The notes under the pieces were generated by a model, which saw only the letters and a program-made list of their open reading frames with translations, was not told where the DNA came from and searched no databases. Shown piece after piece: positions 38,667-48,282 of a stretch of DNA of 64,000 nt (position 1 is the stretch's first letter; every line of letters begins with the position of its first letter). The stretch lies in contig JAAERX010000031.1 in assembly GCA_024229935.1 (NCBI GenBank), positions 18,265-82,264 on the forward strand. The letters are read 5' to 3'. The translations under genes were made by a program, and so were the position numbers. Source of the DNA: Gammaproteobacteria bacterium (GTDB taxonomy: Bacteria; Pseudomonadota; Gammaproteobacteria; Steroidobacterales; GCA-2729495).

Positions 38667-40808
38667 ATGCACAAATCCAAACTATTGATTTTCAGCCTAT
38701 TCTTGCTGCTCATAGCAGTAGCTGCCTACTTTGATCTGTACCAATCCATAACTTTAGAAAACTTTAAAGCCCAGCAAACTGAAGCTAATAACTGGGTAAC
38801 TGAACATCCATTTATTGCCACAATCAGCTATCTGGCTATTTACATCATAGTTACAGCTATCAATATTCCAGGCGCAGCGGCAATGACCCTCATTGCCGGC
38901 GCTTTATTTGGCATTATTAAAGGCGTAATTATTGTCTCCTTTGCCAGCACTATTGGTGCAACCCTGGCTTTCCTGCTATCCCGCTACCTGTTACGTAACT
39001 TTGTTGAACAACGATTCAGCAGCACACTTACCCGAATTAATAATGGGATTGACAAAGAGGGTCCTTACTACCTATTTACTCTGCGGCTGGTGCCCTTATT
39101 TCCATTTTTTGTCATTAACTTGGTCATGGGCCTGACCCGATTAAACGTAAAAAGTTTTTTCTGGGTCAGCCAGCTCGGCATGCTACCCGCAACCATTTTG
39201 TATGTGAATGCCGGCACACAAATCAGCCAACTGGAATCATTACAAGGAATCCTGTCACCACAGATTATCGGTTCATTCATATTATTGGGAATATTCCCAT
39301 TGCTAGCTAAAAAGTCTCTTACCCACTACAACACCACAAAACAGCAACGAAAGTTCACTAAACCAGACTCATTTGACACCAATATGGTAATCATTGGCGC
39401 AGGTTCAGCAGGCCTGGTAACAGCTTATATTGCAGCTGCCTCCGGGGCCAAAGTAACCCTGATCGAGAAAGGCCGTATGGGTGGTGACTGCCTGAATACC
39501 GGCTGTGTGCCCAGCAAAGCTCTTATTCGCTCATCACGTATTAAATCCTACATAGACCGTTCACGTGAGTTTGGTATCAATTCAGGCCAGGCAGAAACTG
39601 ACTTTCCAGCAGTCATGCGGCGTGTACAAGATATTATTACCCACATAGAGCCCCATGACTCTATTGAACGTTATTCCACACTGGGCGTGGATTGCGTGCA
39701 GGGCAATGCACGTATCACATCACCATGGACCGTTGCAGTAAATAACACCACAATAACAACCCGTAGTATTGTCATTGCCTCAGGTGGCAGTCCGGCAATC
39801 CCACCTATCTCTGGCCTGGAAAAAATTGACTACCTCACCTCAGATACCTTGTGGAAACTCGACAAACTACCTGAACGATTGCTGGTATTGGGCGGTGGTG
39901 CTATCGGTTGCGAGCTCGCACAGGCATTTCAACGACTGGGCTCTGAAGTAACCCTGGTTGAAATGCTGCCTCGCTTGCTTGCAGCAGAAGATGAAAGAGT
40001 CGCAACAGAAGTTGAAACTGCATTCCATTTTGCAGGAATAAACGTACTTATTAATTGCCGCGCCAAGTCATTCGAACCCGGCAATATACTTATCTGCGAT
40101 GATGCAAGCGGTGAAAGACAAATTGAATTTGACAAGGTACTGATTGCTACCGGGCGACATGGCAACAGCAAAGAACTTGGGCTGGGTACACTCGGTATTG
40201 AGGCCAGGCCTAATGGCACTATTCCTGTTAACGACTTCCTGCAAACCATTTATCCAAATATATATGCCTGTGGTGATGTTGCTGGTCCATACCAGCTCAC
40301 CCATGCTGCTGCCCATCAGGCATGGTATTGCGTCGTAAATGCCTTGTTTGGTCATTTCTGGAAATTTCGGGTGGATTATTCAGTACTCCCACGTGCCATA
40401 TTCTGTGATCCGGAAGTCGCTAGCGTAGGTATTAATGAACAACAGGCCTATGAACAAAAAATTGCTCATGAAGTGACAACATATGAAATTGATGATCTTG
40501 ACCGGGCAATTGCCGACGGTGAGGCAAAAGGTTTTGTAAGAGTTATCACACCACCCAACAGCGACAAAATACTAGGTGTGACCATCGTTGGTTCACATGC
40601 GGGAGATATAATCAGCGAGTATGTACTAGCAATGCAAAATGGGCTTGGGCTTAGCAAGATACTAGGCACCGTACATATCTACCCCACCCTGGCAGAAGCC
40701 AACAAATTTGCCGCCGGTAACTGGCGTAAAGCGCATCTATCAGCACGCCTTATAAGGTTGTCAGGCTGGCTAAATGCTCGCAAAATCAAGGCATCTGGGG
40801 GTAAGTAA
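38667..40808 (+). CDS. TVP38/SNARE-associated membrane domain fused to a mercuric-reductase-like flavoprotein
   Basis: The 713-residue fusion has two parts. Residues about 1-220 form a VTT/TVP38-type membrane domain with AAMTLIAGALFGIIKGVIIV, LLSRYLLRNF and a RLVPLFPFFVINLVMGLTRL re-entrant region. Residues about 237-713 form a pyridine-nucleotide disulfide oxidoreductase. That half shows FAD GAGSAGLVTAYIAAASGA, redox pair GGDCLNTGCVPSK, NAD GGGAIGCELAQAF, YACGDVAGPYQLTHAAAHQA and a dimer domain. The catalytic His-containing HPT is VHIYPTLAE here, with Tyr where dihydrolipoamide dehydrogenase has His, as in MerA-like members. It probably reduces a membrane or thiol substrate at the inner membrane. 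This fusion occurs in other bacteria. Confidence 0.88.
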   Translation: MHKSKLLIFSLFLLLIAVAAYFDLYQSITLENFKAQQTEANNWVTEHPFIATISYLAIYIIVTAINIPGAAAMTLIAGALFGIIKGVIIVSFASTIGATLAFLLSRYLLRNFVEQRFSSTLTRINNGIDKEGPYYLFTLRLVPLFPFFVINLVMGLTRLNVKSFFWVSQLGMLPATILYVNAGTQISQLESLQGILSPQIIGSFILLGIFPLLAKKSLTHYNTTKQQRKFTKPDSFDTNMVIIGAGSAGLVTAYIAAASGAKVTLIEKGRMGGDCLNTGCVPSKALIRSSRIKSYIDRSREFGINSGQAETDFPAVMRRVQDIITHIEPHDSIERYSTLGVDCVQGNARITSPWTVAVNNTTITTRSIVIASGGSPAIPPISGLEKIDYLTSDTLWKLDKLPERLLVLGGGAIGCELAQAFQRLGSEVTLVEMLPRLLAAEDERVATEVETAFHFAGINVLINCRAKSFEPGNILICDDASGERQIEFDKVLIATGRHGNSKELGLGTLGIEARPNGTIPVNDFLQTIYPNIYACGDVAGPYQLTHAAAHQAWYCVVNALFGHFWKFRVDYSVLPRAIFCDPEVASVGINEQQAYEQKIAHEVTTYEIDDLDRAIADGEAKGFVRVITPPNSDKILGVTIVGSHAGDIISEYVLAMQNGLGLSKILGTVHIYPTLAEANKFAAGNWRKAHLSARLIRLSGWLNARKIKASGGK

Positions 40809-40887
40809 ACAGCGAATATATAAACACTAAAGCTAAATCGTTACATTTTGGTACAAAAAAAGCTGCCTGAAACAGGATAATAGTGTT

Positions 40888-41601
40888 GTGGACAGACAAC
40901 CCAACAGCCCAAGAGCAATAATAAACATCAGTGACCTGTGTCGCCGCTATCAGATGGGTGACACCACCATTAATGCCCTAAGTGGCATTAATCTGGAAAT
41001 ATTGCCCAATGAATATGTTGCCATCATGGGGCCATCTGGTTCCGGCAAGACAACCCTCATGAACATGATCGGCTGTCTCGACAGCCCGGACTCCGGTAGT
41101 TACGAGCTTAACGGCACTATAGTATCGGCATTAGGCGACCGACAACTAGCAAGAATTCGTAACAAGGAAATTGGCTTTGTTTTTCAGACATTTAATCTAC
41201 TGGCAAGAGCAACTGCTCTGCATAATGTGGAACTTCCACTCATATACGCAGGCCTGAACCACAAGGAACGGGCTGACAAAACTCTACATGCACTCGATCA
41301 GGTTGGCCTGCTTGACCGTGCAAATCATAAACCCGGCGAAATGTCCGGCGGACAACGCCAGAGAGTAGCTATAGCCAGGGCACTGGTAACCGAACCAAGC
41401 ATTATATTAGCCGATGAGCCTACCGGTAATCTGGACTCTAAAACCGGCAATGAAATAATGACATTATTTGACGATCTACATCGTAATGGACAAACCATTA
41501 TTCTGGTGACACATGAAGCAAATATTGCCGCTCATTCAAACCGCCAGATTCACCTACTGGATGGTGGCATTGAAACAGACACAGGAAAAGCTCTGCACTA
41601 A
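40888..41601 (+). CDS. ABC transporter ATP-binding protein, MacB/LolD type
   Basis: The 237-residue ATPase starts at GTG 40888. Walker A is GPSGSGKTT (about residues 52-60), the Q-loop is [14 protein letters not shown], the signature is [16 protein letters not shown], Walker B is [13 protein letters not shown] and the H-loop is VTHEANIA. It belongs to the MacB/FtsE/LolD branch. It is separate from its FtsX-like permease (42961) but co-transcribed, with the adaptor gene between them starting 2 bp after its stop. The full set would form a tripartite mechanotransmission exporter. Confidence 0.92.
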   Translation: MDRQPNSPRAIINISDLCRRYQMGDTTINALSGINLEILPNEYVAIMGPSGSGKTTLMNMIGCLDSPDSGSYELNGTIVSALGDRQLARIRNKEIGFVFQTFNLLARATALHNVELPLIYAGLNHKERADKTLHALDQVGLLDRANHKPGEMSGGQRQRVAIARALVTEPSIILADEPTGNLDSKTGNEIMTLFDDLHRNGQTIILVTHEANIAAHSNRQIHLLDGGIETDTGKALH

Positions 41602-41603
41602 TA

Positions 41604-42959
41604 ATGAATTTTAAAAAACACATAACTATCAGCATTACACTTACCTGCATTTTTCTTAGCGGCTGCGCACAGGATGAAGAAGTACGCACATGGAATATTA
41701 CTAATGTAACTGAGCGTAATATTATTGTTGCAGTACAAGCCGCTGGCATTATCGAGCCGGTCACAACCGTAGAACTAAAATCCAAAGCCTCTGGCGAGAT
41801 ACTGGAAATCAGCGCTGAAACTGGCACCAGAGTGGAAGCGGGCACATTACTTGTGCAAATTGATAAACGCACACCACGAAATTCACTGGCCCAGGCCGAT
41901 GCAGAGCTTGAAGCTGCACGTGCCCGCAGGGATATTGCTAAATCACAACGTACACGTGCAGAAAAACTCTTCAAGTCTGGCACCCTGAATCAGGTTGACT
42001 TAGAACAGAGTATCCTGGAATACGCTAACTCAAAGGCTGAAGTTGTACGTGCAGAAGTTGCTGTTGAGAATGCCCGCATTGCTCTTGATGACACTGAAGT
42101 TCGCGCCCCAATTCAGGGCACAGTTATAAGACGTGATGTGGAAGTTGGCCAGGTTATATCCTCACCCACACAAGATGTTGGTGGAGGCACCGAGTTAATT
42201 AAAATGGCAGACCTGCGCTATGTGCAGGTTCGTGCCCTTGTAGATGAAACAGATATAGGCAAGATAAGCCCTGATCAGCTAGCCATCGTGACAGTAGCCG
42301 CCTACCCAAACCAACCCTTTAACGGCATAGTTCTTAAAGTTGAACCACAGGCTGAAGATGAAGAAGCAGTTACACTTTTTGCAGTCATTGTCACAATCAA
42401 AAATGAATCTGGGCTACTCAAACCCGGCATGAACGCAGAAGTTGAAATTGACATAGCGAGCCGACTAAAAGTCCCAGCAATACCTACCATTGCCTTACGT
42501 ACAGCTGCTGATATTGAGGCAGCCGCTCTGTTTACAGGTATTACTGAAAAAACTATCAGGGAACAATTAACCAGCGGCGGGATGGACTTGCCAGACATAG
42601 TCTCTGCAGCTAGTGAGGACACAACAACTGGTAACGAAAATAATACTGAAGAATATGTGGCTTCTTATAGCAACAACCCTGAAGAACCATTAAGTAATCA
42701 GGGCTACCTGTTTGGTGGAAAGTACTGGATATTTGTCATGCGGGATCAAAAACCCTATGCACAATATATCCAAACAGGCCTGACCGACCTTGATTACAGT
42801 GAAGTTGTAGCCGGTATAGATAATGATGAACAAATCATTTTACTTCCAAGCTCAGACCTAATTATGTCTCAGGATCGATTCAAAAAATGGATGGGCGATG
42901 TCGTAGGAGTGCCTGGCATGAAATCCGACGACGACGACAAAAAAGATAAGGACGATTGA
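41604..42959 (+). CDS. HlyD/MacA-like periplasmic adaptor lipoprotein
   Basis: The 451-residue protein has a lipoprotein signal (lipobox LSGC, Cys21). A lipoyl/barrel-sandwich domain follows with AAGIIEPVTTVELKSKASGE, then a coiled-coil hairpin at about residues 100-150 with Ala-rich heptads. A lipoyl second half (EVRAPIQGTVIRRDVEVGQV), a beta-barrel and a membrane-proximal domain complete it. Compared with MacA it carries an inserted acidic region at about residues 295-355, plus a highly charged C-terminal tail (KSDDDDKKDKDD). It links the ABC permease to an outer-membrane TolC-like channel, which is not encoded nearby. Confidence 0.88.
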   Translation: MNFKKHITISITLTCIFLSGCAQDEEVRTWNITNVTERNIIVAVQAAGIIEPVTTVELKSKASGEILEISAETGTRVEAGTLLVQIDKRTPRNSLAQADAELEAARARRDIAKSQRTRAEKLFKSGTLNQVDLEQSILEYANSKAEVVRAEVAVENARIALDDTEVRAPIQGTVIRRDVEVGQVISSPTQDVGGGTELIKMADLRYVQVRALVDETDIGKISPDQLAIVTVAAYPNQPFNGIVLKVEPQAEDEEAVTLFAVIVTIKNESGLLKPGMNAEVEIDIASRLKVPAIPTIALRTAADIEAAALFTGITEKTIREQLTSGGMDLPDIVSAASEDTTTGNENNTEEYVASYSNNPEEPLSNQGYLFGGKYWIFVMRDQKPYAQYIQTGLTDLDYSEVVAGIDNDEQIILLPSSDLIMSQDRFKKWMGDVVGVPGMKSDDDDKKDKDD

Positions 42960-42960
42960 A

Positions 42961-44166
42961 ATGCTATTCTGGGAGATGGTTCTGGTAGCACTACAATCAA
43001 TAAAGGTAAATTTCTTTCGTGCCATCCTCACAATGCTAGGCATTATCATCGGTGTTGCAGCTGTTATTTCAATGGTGGCTCTGGGTACAGGGGCACAGCA
43101 GGCCATTAACTCACAACTTGACAGCCTCGGCGGAAACATACTTTCCGTCAGTATGGGCTGGGGCGGACACAAAGGTGTAGCAACAGACCAGAAGCTAAAC
43201 ATCAGAGATGCAAAGGCTATTGAACGCAGCGTACTCTCTGCTACCGCTGTAGTACCGGAGACAGCGGGACGCATTCAGGTTAAATTGGGCAACAAAAACC
43301 GCAACATAAATATAGTTGGCACCACACCCAATTATGCAGATGTAAACAGTTATAAACTTTTATACGGAAGAATGTTTACTGAATCAGAAAATTCTGCCAA
43401 GAAGCGCGTAGTTGTTCTGGGAGGTGAACTACCGGCAACTTTTGAAACTGATGCAACTATGCTCATAGGCCAAAGCCTGATGATCAAGGGCACGGCTTAT
43501 AAAATTATCGGCATCTTTGAGGAAAAAGGTTCAGTTGGCTTTACTAATAACGACAGCAATGCATGGGTTCCGCTAAGCACTGCTCAATTCAGGCTTACCG
43601 GAAATGATAAGCTGGATAAAATTGGTGTACAGATAAGTCCTGATGTGCCTATAGAAGTTGCGATTATCGATGTTGAAAGAGTCATGCGTAAAGAGCACCA
43701 GATAATTCCAGGCGGAAAAAACGACTTTATGCTCGGCGACCGAAAAATGTTCCTGAACATGCAGGCTGATGCAGCTGAAATTTTTTCCTATTTACTTGCT
43801 GGTATTGCCGGCATCAGTCTTATTGTTGGCGGCATTGGCATTATGAATATTATGCTGGTTACTGTCACAGAACGCACCCGGGAAATTGGTATACGCAAAG
43901 CACTTGGTGCAACAAAAATGAATATCCTGCTGCAATTTCTGGTTGAGGCAATGATACTATGCATAGTCGGTGGATTAATCGGCATTGCTCTTGGTGCAAC
44001 TGCAGCCACCCTACTTGCCTCACTTGCTGGCTGGTCTACACCGTTATCAGTATCTGCCGTGGCCATTGCATTTTGTTTCAGTGCAGGAGTCGGCCTGTTA
44101 TTTGGCTTGCTTCCTGCTCGTAAAGCAGCCAGTCTGGACCCTATAGAAGCATTACGTTTCGAATAA
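42961..44166 (+). CDS. MacB-like ABC transporter permease
   Basis: The 401-residue FtsX-type permease has TM1 at about residues 21-45 (FRAILTMLGIIIGVAAVISMV) and a periplasmic MacB core domain (about 50-270). Three C-terminal helices carry YLLAGIAGISLIVGGIGIMN, ERTREIGIRKALGATK and LLPARKAASLDPIEALRFE. The last is the usual C-terminus of the family. No ATPase is fused, so it uses the ATPase two genes upstream. The substrate could be a peptide, macrolide, lipoprotein or siderophore and cannot be told. It begins 1 bp after the adaptor stop. Confidence 0.9.
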   Translation: MLFWEMVLVALQSIKVNFFRAILTMLGIIIGVAAVISMVALGTGAQQAINSQLDSLGGNILSVSMGWGGHKGVATDQKLNIRDAKAIERSVLSATAVVPETAGRIQVKLGNKNRNINIVGTTPNYADVNSYKLLYGRMFTESENSAKKRVVVLGGELPATFETDATMLIGQSLMIKGTAYKIIGIFEEKGSVGFTNNDSNAWVPLSTAQFRLTGNDKLDKIGVQISPDVPIEVAIIDVERVMRKEHQIIPGGKNDFMLGDRKMFLNMQADAAEIFSYLLAGIAGISLIVGGIGIMNIMLVTVTERTREIGIRKALGATKMNILLQFLVEAMILCIVGGLIGIALGATAATLLASLAGWSTPLSVSAVAIAFCFSAGVGLLFGLLPARKAASLDPIEALRFE

Positions 44167-44194
44167 GCCCCACCATTAGTTATAAACAACCAGC

Positions 44195-44235
44195 TATTTT
44201 GTAGTGCCAACCATGTAGATGCTGGCACCAAAATA
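44195..44235. other. Long stem-loop after the MacAB-like operon
   Basis: TATTTTG plus GTGCCA (44195-44209, with a 2-base bulge TA) pairs with TGGCAC plus CAAAATA (44223-44235) around a 13-base loop. That makes 13 paired positions just 29 bp past the permease stop. It lacks a T tract beyond the stem, so it is not a textbook intrinsic terminator. It may protect the 3' end or terminate weakly. Confidence 0.4.
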
Positions 44236-44391
44236 AGCATCTGACATCCTTACTCAACCGCTATAGTCTATTGTATTTAGTGTAATTTTTACGCTACGTA
44301 CCATTACTTATAGATTCCAAAAGCAGCCAACCCGAGGATGTCTATTAGGGTTTTATCACCTGCATTGGGCTACAGTAAGAGAAAAATAAAG

Positions 44392-45567
44392 ATGTTTATA
44401 AATTTCTGGTACCCCATTATTCGCAGTGAAGACTTATCTACCAAATCGCCAGAAAAGGTTATGGTCTTGGGCACTAACCTGGTGGCCTTCCGTAGCCAGG
44501 CAGGCCAGGCACACGTACTAAGCGATACCTGTGTACACCGTGGCGCCTCACTCGGTGGCCCCTGGTCTGCCGGTGAGCATACCCCCCGTATTGTTAACGA
44601 CTGTATCGTATGCCCCTACCATGGCTGGGAATTTGATGGTGAGGGTCACTGTCAGAATATTCCGTCTGTAGGCTATGGCAATAAAGTTAATGCCCGAGCC
44701 AAAGTGGATTCATACCCTGTACAGGAAAAATACGGCATCATTTTTGCTTTTCTTGGTGATTTGCCAGCTGAAGAACGGCCACCATTACTCGACATTGAAG
44801 AATATGAACAAGAAGGCTGGCGTGCAAACCAGGTGCTGGTGCTTGATGTGGACTATTACTATGAGCGCTCAATAGAAAACGCGCTCGATCCTGCACACAA
44901 TGAATTTGTTCATCCATCACACGGCTTTACTGCCATAAATCGTGATACCTACCGTGTCAATGATTACAAAACCGAAGACAACCAACAGGGCTGGGGAATG
45001 TGGTTTATGCATAAATTTAATGCACCACCACTTAACCCTAAAGTCTGGGAAGAAATACGTACAGAATCAGGTGCACTCTGGGCTGGTGGTGGAACCTACG
45101 GCCCAAATACTGTAATCACCCATATTAATATTCAGCCCACCGCTGGTTTCCGCCAATACTTCTTTGAACAACCCATCAGCGAAAATAAGACCCGCATTTT
45201 CTTCCTGAACATGCGCAACATAATGCTTAATACAAAACATGATGGCCCCATCCATGCACGTAATAAAGCCATTGCCAAACAGGATATTGATATCCTGGAA
45301 GCATTGCATCCAACCCTAACGCCTATCAGCAACACTAAAGAAGTATTGATGCCAGCCGATAAGGCCGTTATTGCCTACCGAAAATGGCTCAACAAGTTTG
45401 ATGAAGCCGGCTGGCGAATCAATCTTAAGGAATTTCGTCGCATCCATGGCAAGGACAAAGCTTTTGCAATCCCATGTCCGGCACGAAAAAATTCAAAAAA
45501 CTGGGTAATAGAAGCCATACCACTAGTAAAGAAACGTACTAGAAACAAGCTATCCAAAGCCAGCTAA
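44392..45567 (+). CDS. Rieske non-heme iron oxygenase, alpha-subunit type
   Basis: The start at ATG 44392 (MFINFWYPII) is chosen because homology begins there and the ATG at 44338 has its GAGG directly abutting it. That gives 391 residues. Rieske [2Fe-2S] ligands are Cys47-x-His49 and Cys74-x2-His77 (CVHRG, CPYHGW). The mononuclear iron site is Asp166-x2-His169-x4-His174 (ALDPAHNEFVHPSH). It resembles single-component-type aromatic-ring or demethylase oxygenases. The reductase partner is not adjacent and the substrate is unknown. It is followed 219 bp later by a TonB receptor on the same strand, which could import its substrate. Confidence 0.88.
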   Translation: MFINFWYPIIRSEDLSTKSPEKVMVLGTNLVAFRSQAGQAHVLSDTCVHRGASLGGPWSAGEHTPRIVNDCIVCPYHGWEFDGEGHCQNIPSVGYGNKVNARAKVDSYPVQEKYGIIFAFLGDLPAEERPPLLDIEEYEQEGWRANQVLVLDVDYYYERSIENALDPAHNEFVHPSHGFTAINRDTYRVNDYKTEDNQQGWGMWFMHKFNAPPLNPKVWEEIRTESGALWAGGGTYGPNTVITHINIQPTAGFRQYFFEQPISENKTRIFFLNMRNIMLNTKHDGPIHARNKAIAKQDIDILEALHPTLTPISNTKEVLMPADKAVIAYRKWLNKFDEAGWRINLKEFRRIHGKDKAFAIPCPARKNSKNWVIEAIPLVKKRTRNKLSKAS

Positions 45568-45690
45568 GCCCTGCAGCGCCGCTGCCACAAAAGAACTTCA
45601 CTTTTAATCAAAACATGCCGGCTAATCAGCCCTTGCATGACCTTGTATATATGATTTAGAGTGCTTATATTAAAGCACGTGATTTAATAC

Positions 45691-45726
45691 ATAAGGTCGG
45701 ATATAAGATCGGATATAAGGCCGGTC
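45691..45726. repeat. Three tandem 12-bp repeats upstream of the second TonB receptor
   Basis: Three back-to-back 12-mers are present: ATAAGGTCGGAT, ATAAGATCGGAT and ATAAGGCCGGTC. The first two differ at one position, and the third differs at two from the first. They end 60 bp before the TTG start of the receptor. Tandem sites on about one helical turn are typical of cooperative operators of OmpR-like or other dimeric regulators. A small hairpin (GTGCTT / AAGCAC, 45661-45678) lies just upstream. Confidence 0.55.
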
Positions 45727-45786
45727 TGCATTAATCAATTTTTATAGCGCAAAAAATAACAGGCTCTGACAACACCGGGGTAAAAC

Positions 45787-48282
45787 TTGACACTCTACAA
45801 AGAACTTAGCTTGAAATCTGTCATTACAATACTAGTAATGCTCATTCACACCACCTCTTTTGCGCAATCAAATAAAGAGAACATTGACGCACCGTTTGTC
45901 AAAAAAGACACCGATGAGATAGTTGTTACCGCACGTAAACGTGAGGAAAGTCTGCAGGACGTTCCTATTTCAATTACTGCATTTTCTGCCGACCAACTGC
46001 AATCAATGGGTCTAAACAATAATGATGCAGTTGCCACAATGACAGTCAACTTTAATACCATGGCACAACTGGGACGAAGACTTGACCGACCTGTTATTCG
46101 TGGTATGGCATCCCCCGAAACATTCGGTGAACCAAACGCATCATATTTTATCGATGGTGCCTATCTATCCGGAAGTATCTCTGCCTACACACTGGGGCCA
46201 GTTGAGCGTGTTGAGATTCTTCGCGGGCCTCAGTCAGCCCAGTTTGGACGTGCCACATTCTCAGGTGCCGTGAACTATGTTACCCGCAAACCAACCAATA
46301 ATTTAGAAGGCGAACTCACACTCCGTGTTGGTGATGAGGAGACCCGCACCTATGCTGGTTGGGTGAGCGGCCCAGTTATTGAGGACAAACTGATGTTTTT
46401 CGCCTCTGGCAGTTACGATAAATTCGGAAGCGAATGGAACAATGATCTAAAAGATGGTGAGGCTCAAAATACAAACTCTTTTATCAATCCTCCTCAATAT
46501 GGTGATACTTCCGACCTCGGTGGAACAAAGACTAAACAGGTGGAAGGCAAGTTACTCTGGCTAATCAATGACTCATCTGAACTTACTTTTAAAGCCGCAT
46601 ATGTGCACGGCGATGATGAACATTACTCTCAACTAATTGTTGAAACGAGCGAACTCAATTGTTATCGGCCTGGCATCGATATCACGGATATAACTGCACC
46701 AAACTACAGCACTTCACCTGGCGCCTACTGCGGTAAAATTAATCCAGACAACAGAAGAAATGCCATGAATATCCCAGACTTTCTGGAAGGAATGCAGGGA
46801 GCTTTCGTTGGGCCCGGACGAACACCTGAAGACTACATTGCACCTCCGAAGGAACCTGGTGCAAAACGTGATCAGTATAACTTCCTCATCAGCCTCGATC
46901 AGGATATAGCTGACTGGAGCCTAACTTCACGTGCAGCATTTAACAAAAGCGAACTTAAGACAGCTTATGACCTTGATGGCTACCCAAGCCGCGACTTCAC
47001 AGGACAGTTTCACTTTTATGAAGAACTTGAACGCAAGGATTTCTCATTGGAGTCCCGTTTGGATAGCCCAGGTGATAAGTCAATCCGGGGGACAATTGGT
47101 GCCTACTATTATCACTTCAAAGAAAATAGCGCCAATGCCGCCCGTCCCGGTATTACTGGTCAGGGTCAATTAAGCGTCCCAATAAAAAGCTCAACAAATA
47201 ACTATGCTCTGTTTGGTGCTTTTGATTGGGACCTTACAGATAAATGGTCCTTCACAACTGAAGCACGGTGGTCGAGAGACGAGAAAGAAATCAGGTCACC
47301 TAATACCTGTAGTGACCCGGCCAGTGCATATTATAAGCCCAAGTATGATGGTGAAAATGGTGATAATAAAAGCAAGAACGCTTTCACTCCACGTTTTACA
47401 TTGCGGTATGAGCCATCTGATGATGTGATGGTTTACATACAAGCCGCAAAAGGTAATAAACCTGGTGCATACAACATAGGGTATTTCCGACAATATCGGG
47501 ATGCCTGTTTTGCAGCACAAGAACTGGAGAATGGCGGCAATGTATTTGTTACAGAAGAAAAACAGTGGACCTATGAGGCCGGCACCAAGACTTCCTGGTT
47601 CAGTAATCAGGTCACTGCCAACCTTGCTGTTTTTTATATTGACTGGGAGAACCAAACCTTTTTTGAAACTACTGGCATACCCGGTGAACCACCTCTAACC
47701 TTAAGCATCCCAACTAATGTAGGTTTTAATTCCGGAAAATCACGCATTTTTGGTCTCGAGCTTGAAACCACCTGGGCAATTACGGATAAGATCCACACCA
47801 CATTTGCCTATGGCCTTGCAGATGGTAAGTACCGTGAAGGCTACAGCGAAAACTATGAACAAGTTACTGGTGATGGAAATCTTAAGGGCAATAAAATTCC
47901 GAACAGCCCAAAACATAGTTTTGTCACATCTCTGACTTACATAGATCAGATAAATTCTGAACTTGGCTGGTTCAGTCGCACAGACTATTCCTATGAGAAC
48001 GGCCGTTATTCAGCAGCCAACAATTTTGCAGAGATTGGAAAACGCCAGATCTGGAATGCTCGCAGTGGACTTGAGACAGACCGCTGGACAGCAACGCTCT
48101 ATGTAAACAATATTCTGGATAAAAATACACCTTCAGCCATCATCGGTTTTCCCCGCATAAATGAAAACCTGCCCCCCAATCCACCAGGCACAAACAATAG
48201 CCCTCAGGGTTACGCCCTCTCACCAACCTCTGGGCGTATATGGGGCGGTGAAATTGTGATTCGTTTTGGTGCTCATCACTAG
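45787..48282 (+). CDS. TonB-dependent outer-membrane receptor (second)
   Basis: The 831-residue receptor starts at TTG 45787 with GGGG upstream. Its signal peptide ends TTSFAQ (about residue 27) and the TonB box TDEIVVTARKR follows at residues 42-52. The plug carries VERVEILRGPQSAQFGRATF (GPQSA instead of the usual GPQGT) and VNYVTRKP. The 22-strand barrel closes with GGEIVIRFGAHH; the penultimate strand ends on Phe with four extra residues. It is of the broad Oar/xenobiotic type, sharing about the same layout as the receptor at 9980. Proximity to the Rieske gene suggests uptake of an aromatic or large organic substrate. Its stop overlaps that of the convergent MFS gene by 4 bp. Confidence 0.9.
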   Translation: MTLYKELSLKSVITILVMLIHTTSFAQSNKENIDAPFVKKDTDEIVVTARKREESLQDVPISITAFSADQLQSMGLNNNDAVATMTVNFNTMAQLGRRLDRPVIRGMASPETFGEPNASYFIDGAYLSGSISAYTLGPVERVEILRGPQSAQFGRATFSGAVNYVTRKPTNNLEGELTLRVGDEETRTYAGWVSGPVIEDKLMFFASGSYDKFGSEWNNDLKDGEAQNTNSFINPPQYGDTSDLGGTKTKQVEGKLLWLINDSSELTFKAAYVHGDDEHYSQLIVETSELNCYRPGIDITDITAPNYSTSPGAYCGKINPDNRRNAMNIPDFLEGMQGAFVGPGRTPEDYIAPPKEPGAKRDQYNFLISLDQDIADWSLTSRAAFNKSELKTAYDLDGYPSRDFTGQFHFYEELERKDFSLESRLDSPGDKSIRGTIGAYYYHFKENSANAARPGITGQGQLSVPIKSSTNNYALFGAFDWDLTDKWSFTTEARWSRDEKEIRSPNTCSDPASAYYKPKYDGENGDNKSKNAFTPRFTLRYEPSDDVMVYIQAAKGNKPGAYNIGYFRQYRDACFAAQELENGGNVFVTEEKQWTYEAGTKTSWFSNQVTANLAVFYIDWENQTFFETTGIPGEPPLTLSIPTNVGFNSGKSRIFGLELETTWAITDKIHTTFAYGLADGKYREGYSENYEQVTGDGNLKGNKIPNSPKHSFVTSLTYIDQINSELGWFSRTDYSYENGRYSAANNFAEIGKRQIWNARSGLETDRWTATLYVNNILDKNTPSAIIGFPRINENLPPNPPGTNNSPQGYALSPTSGRIWGGEIVIRFGAHH

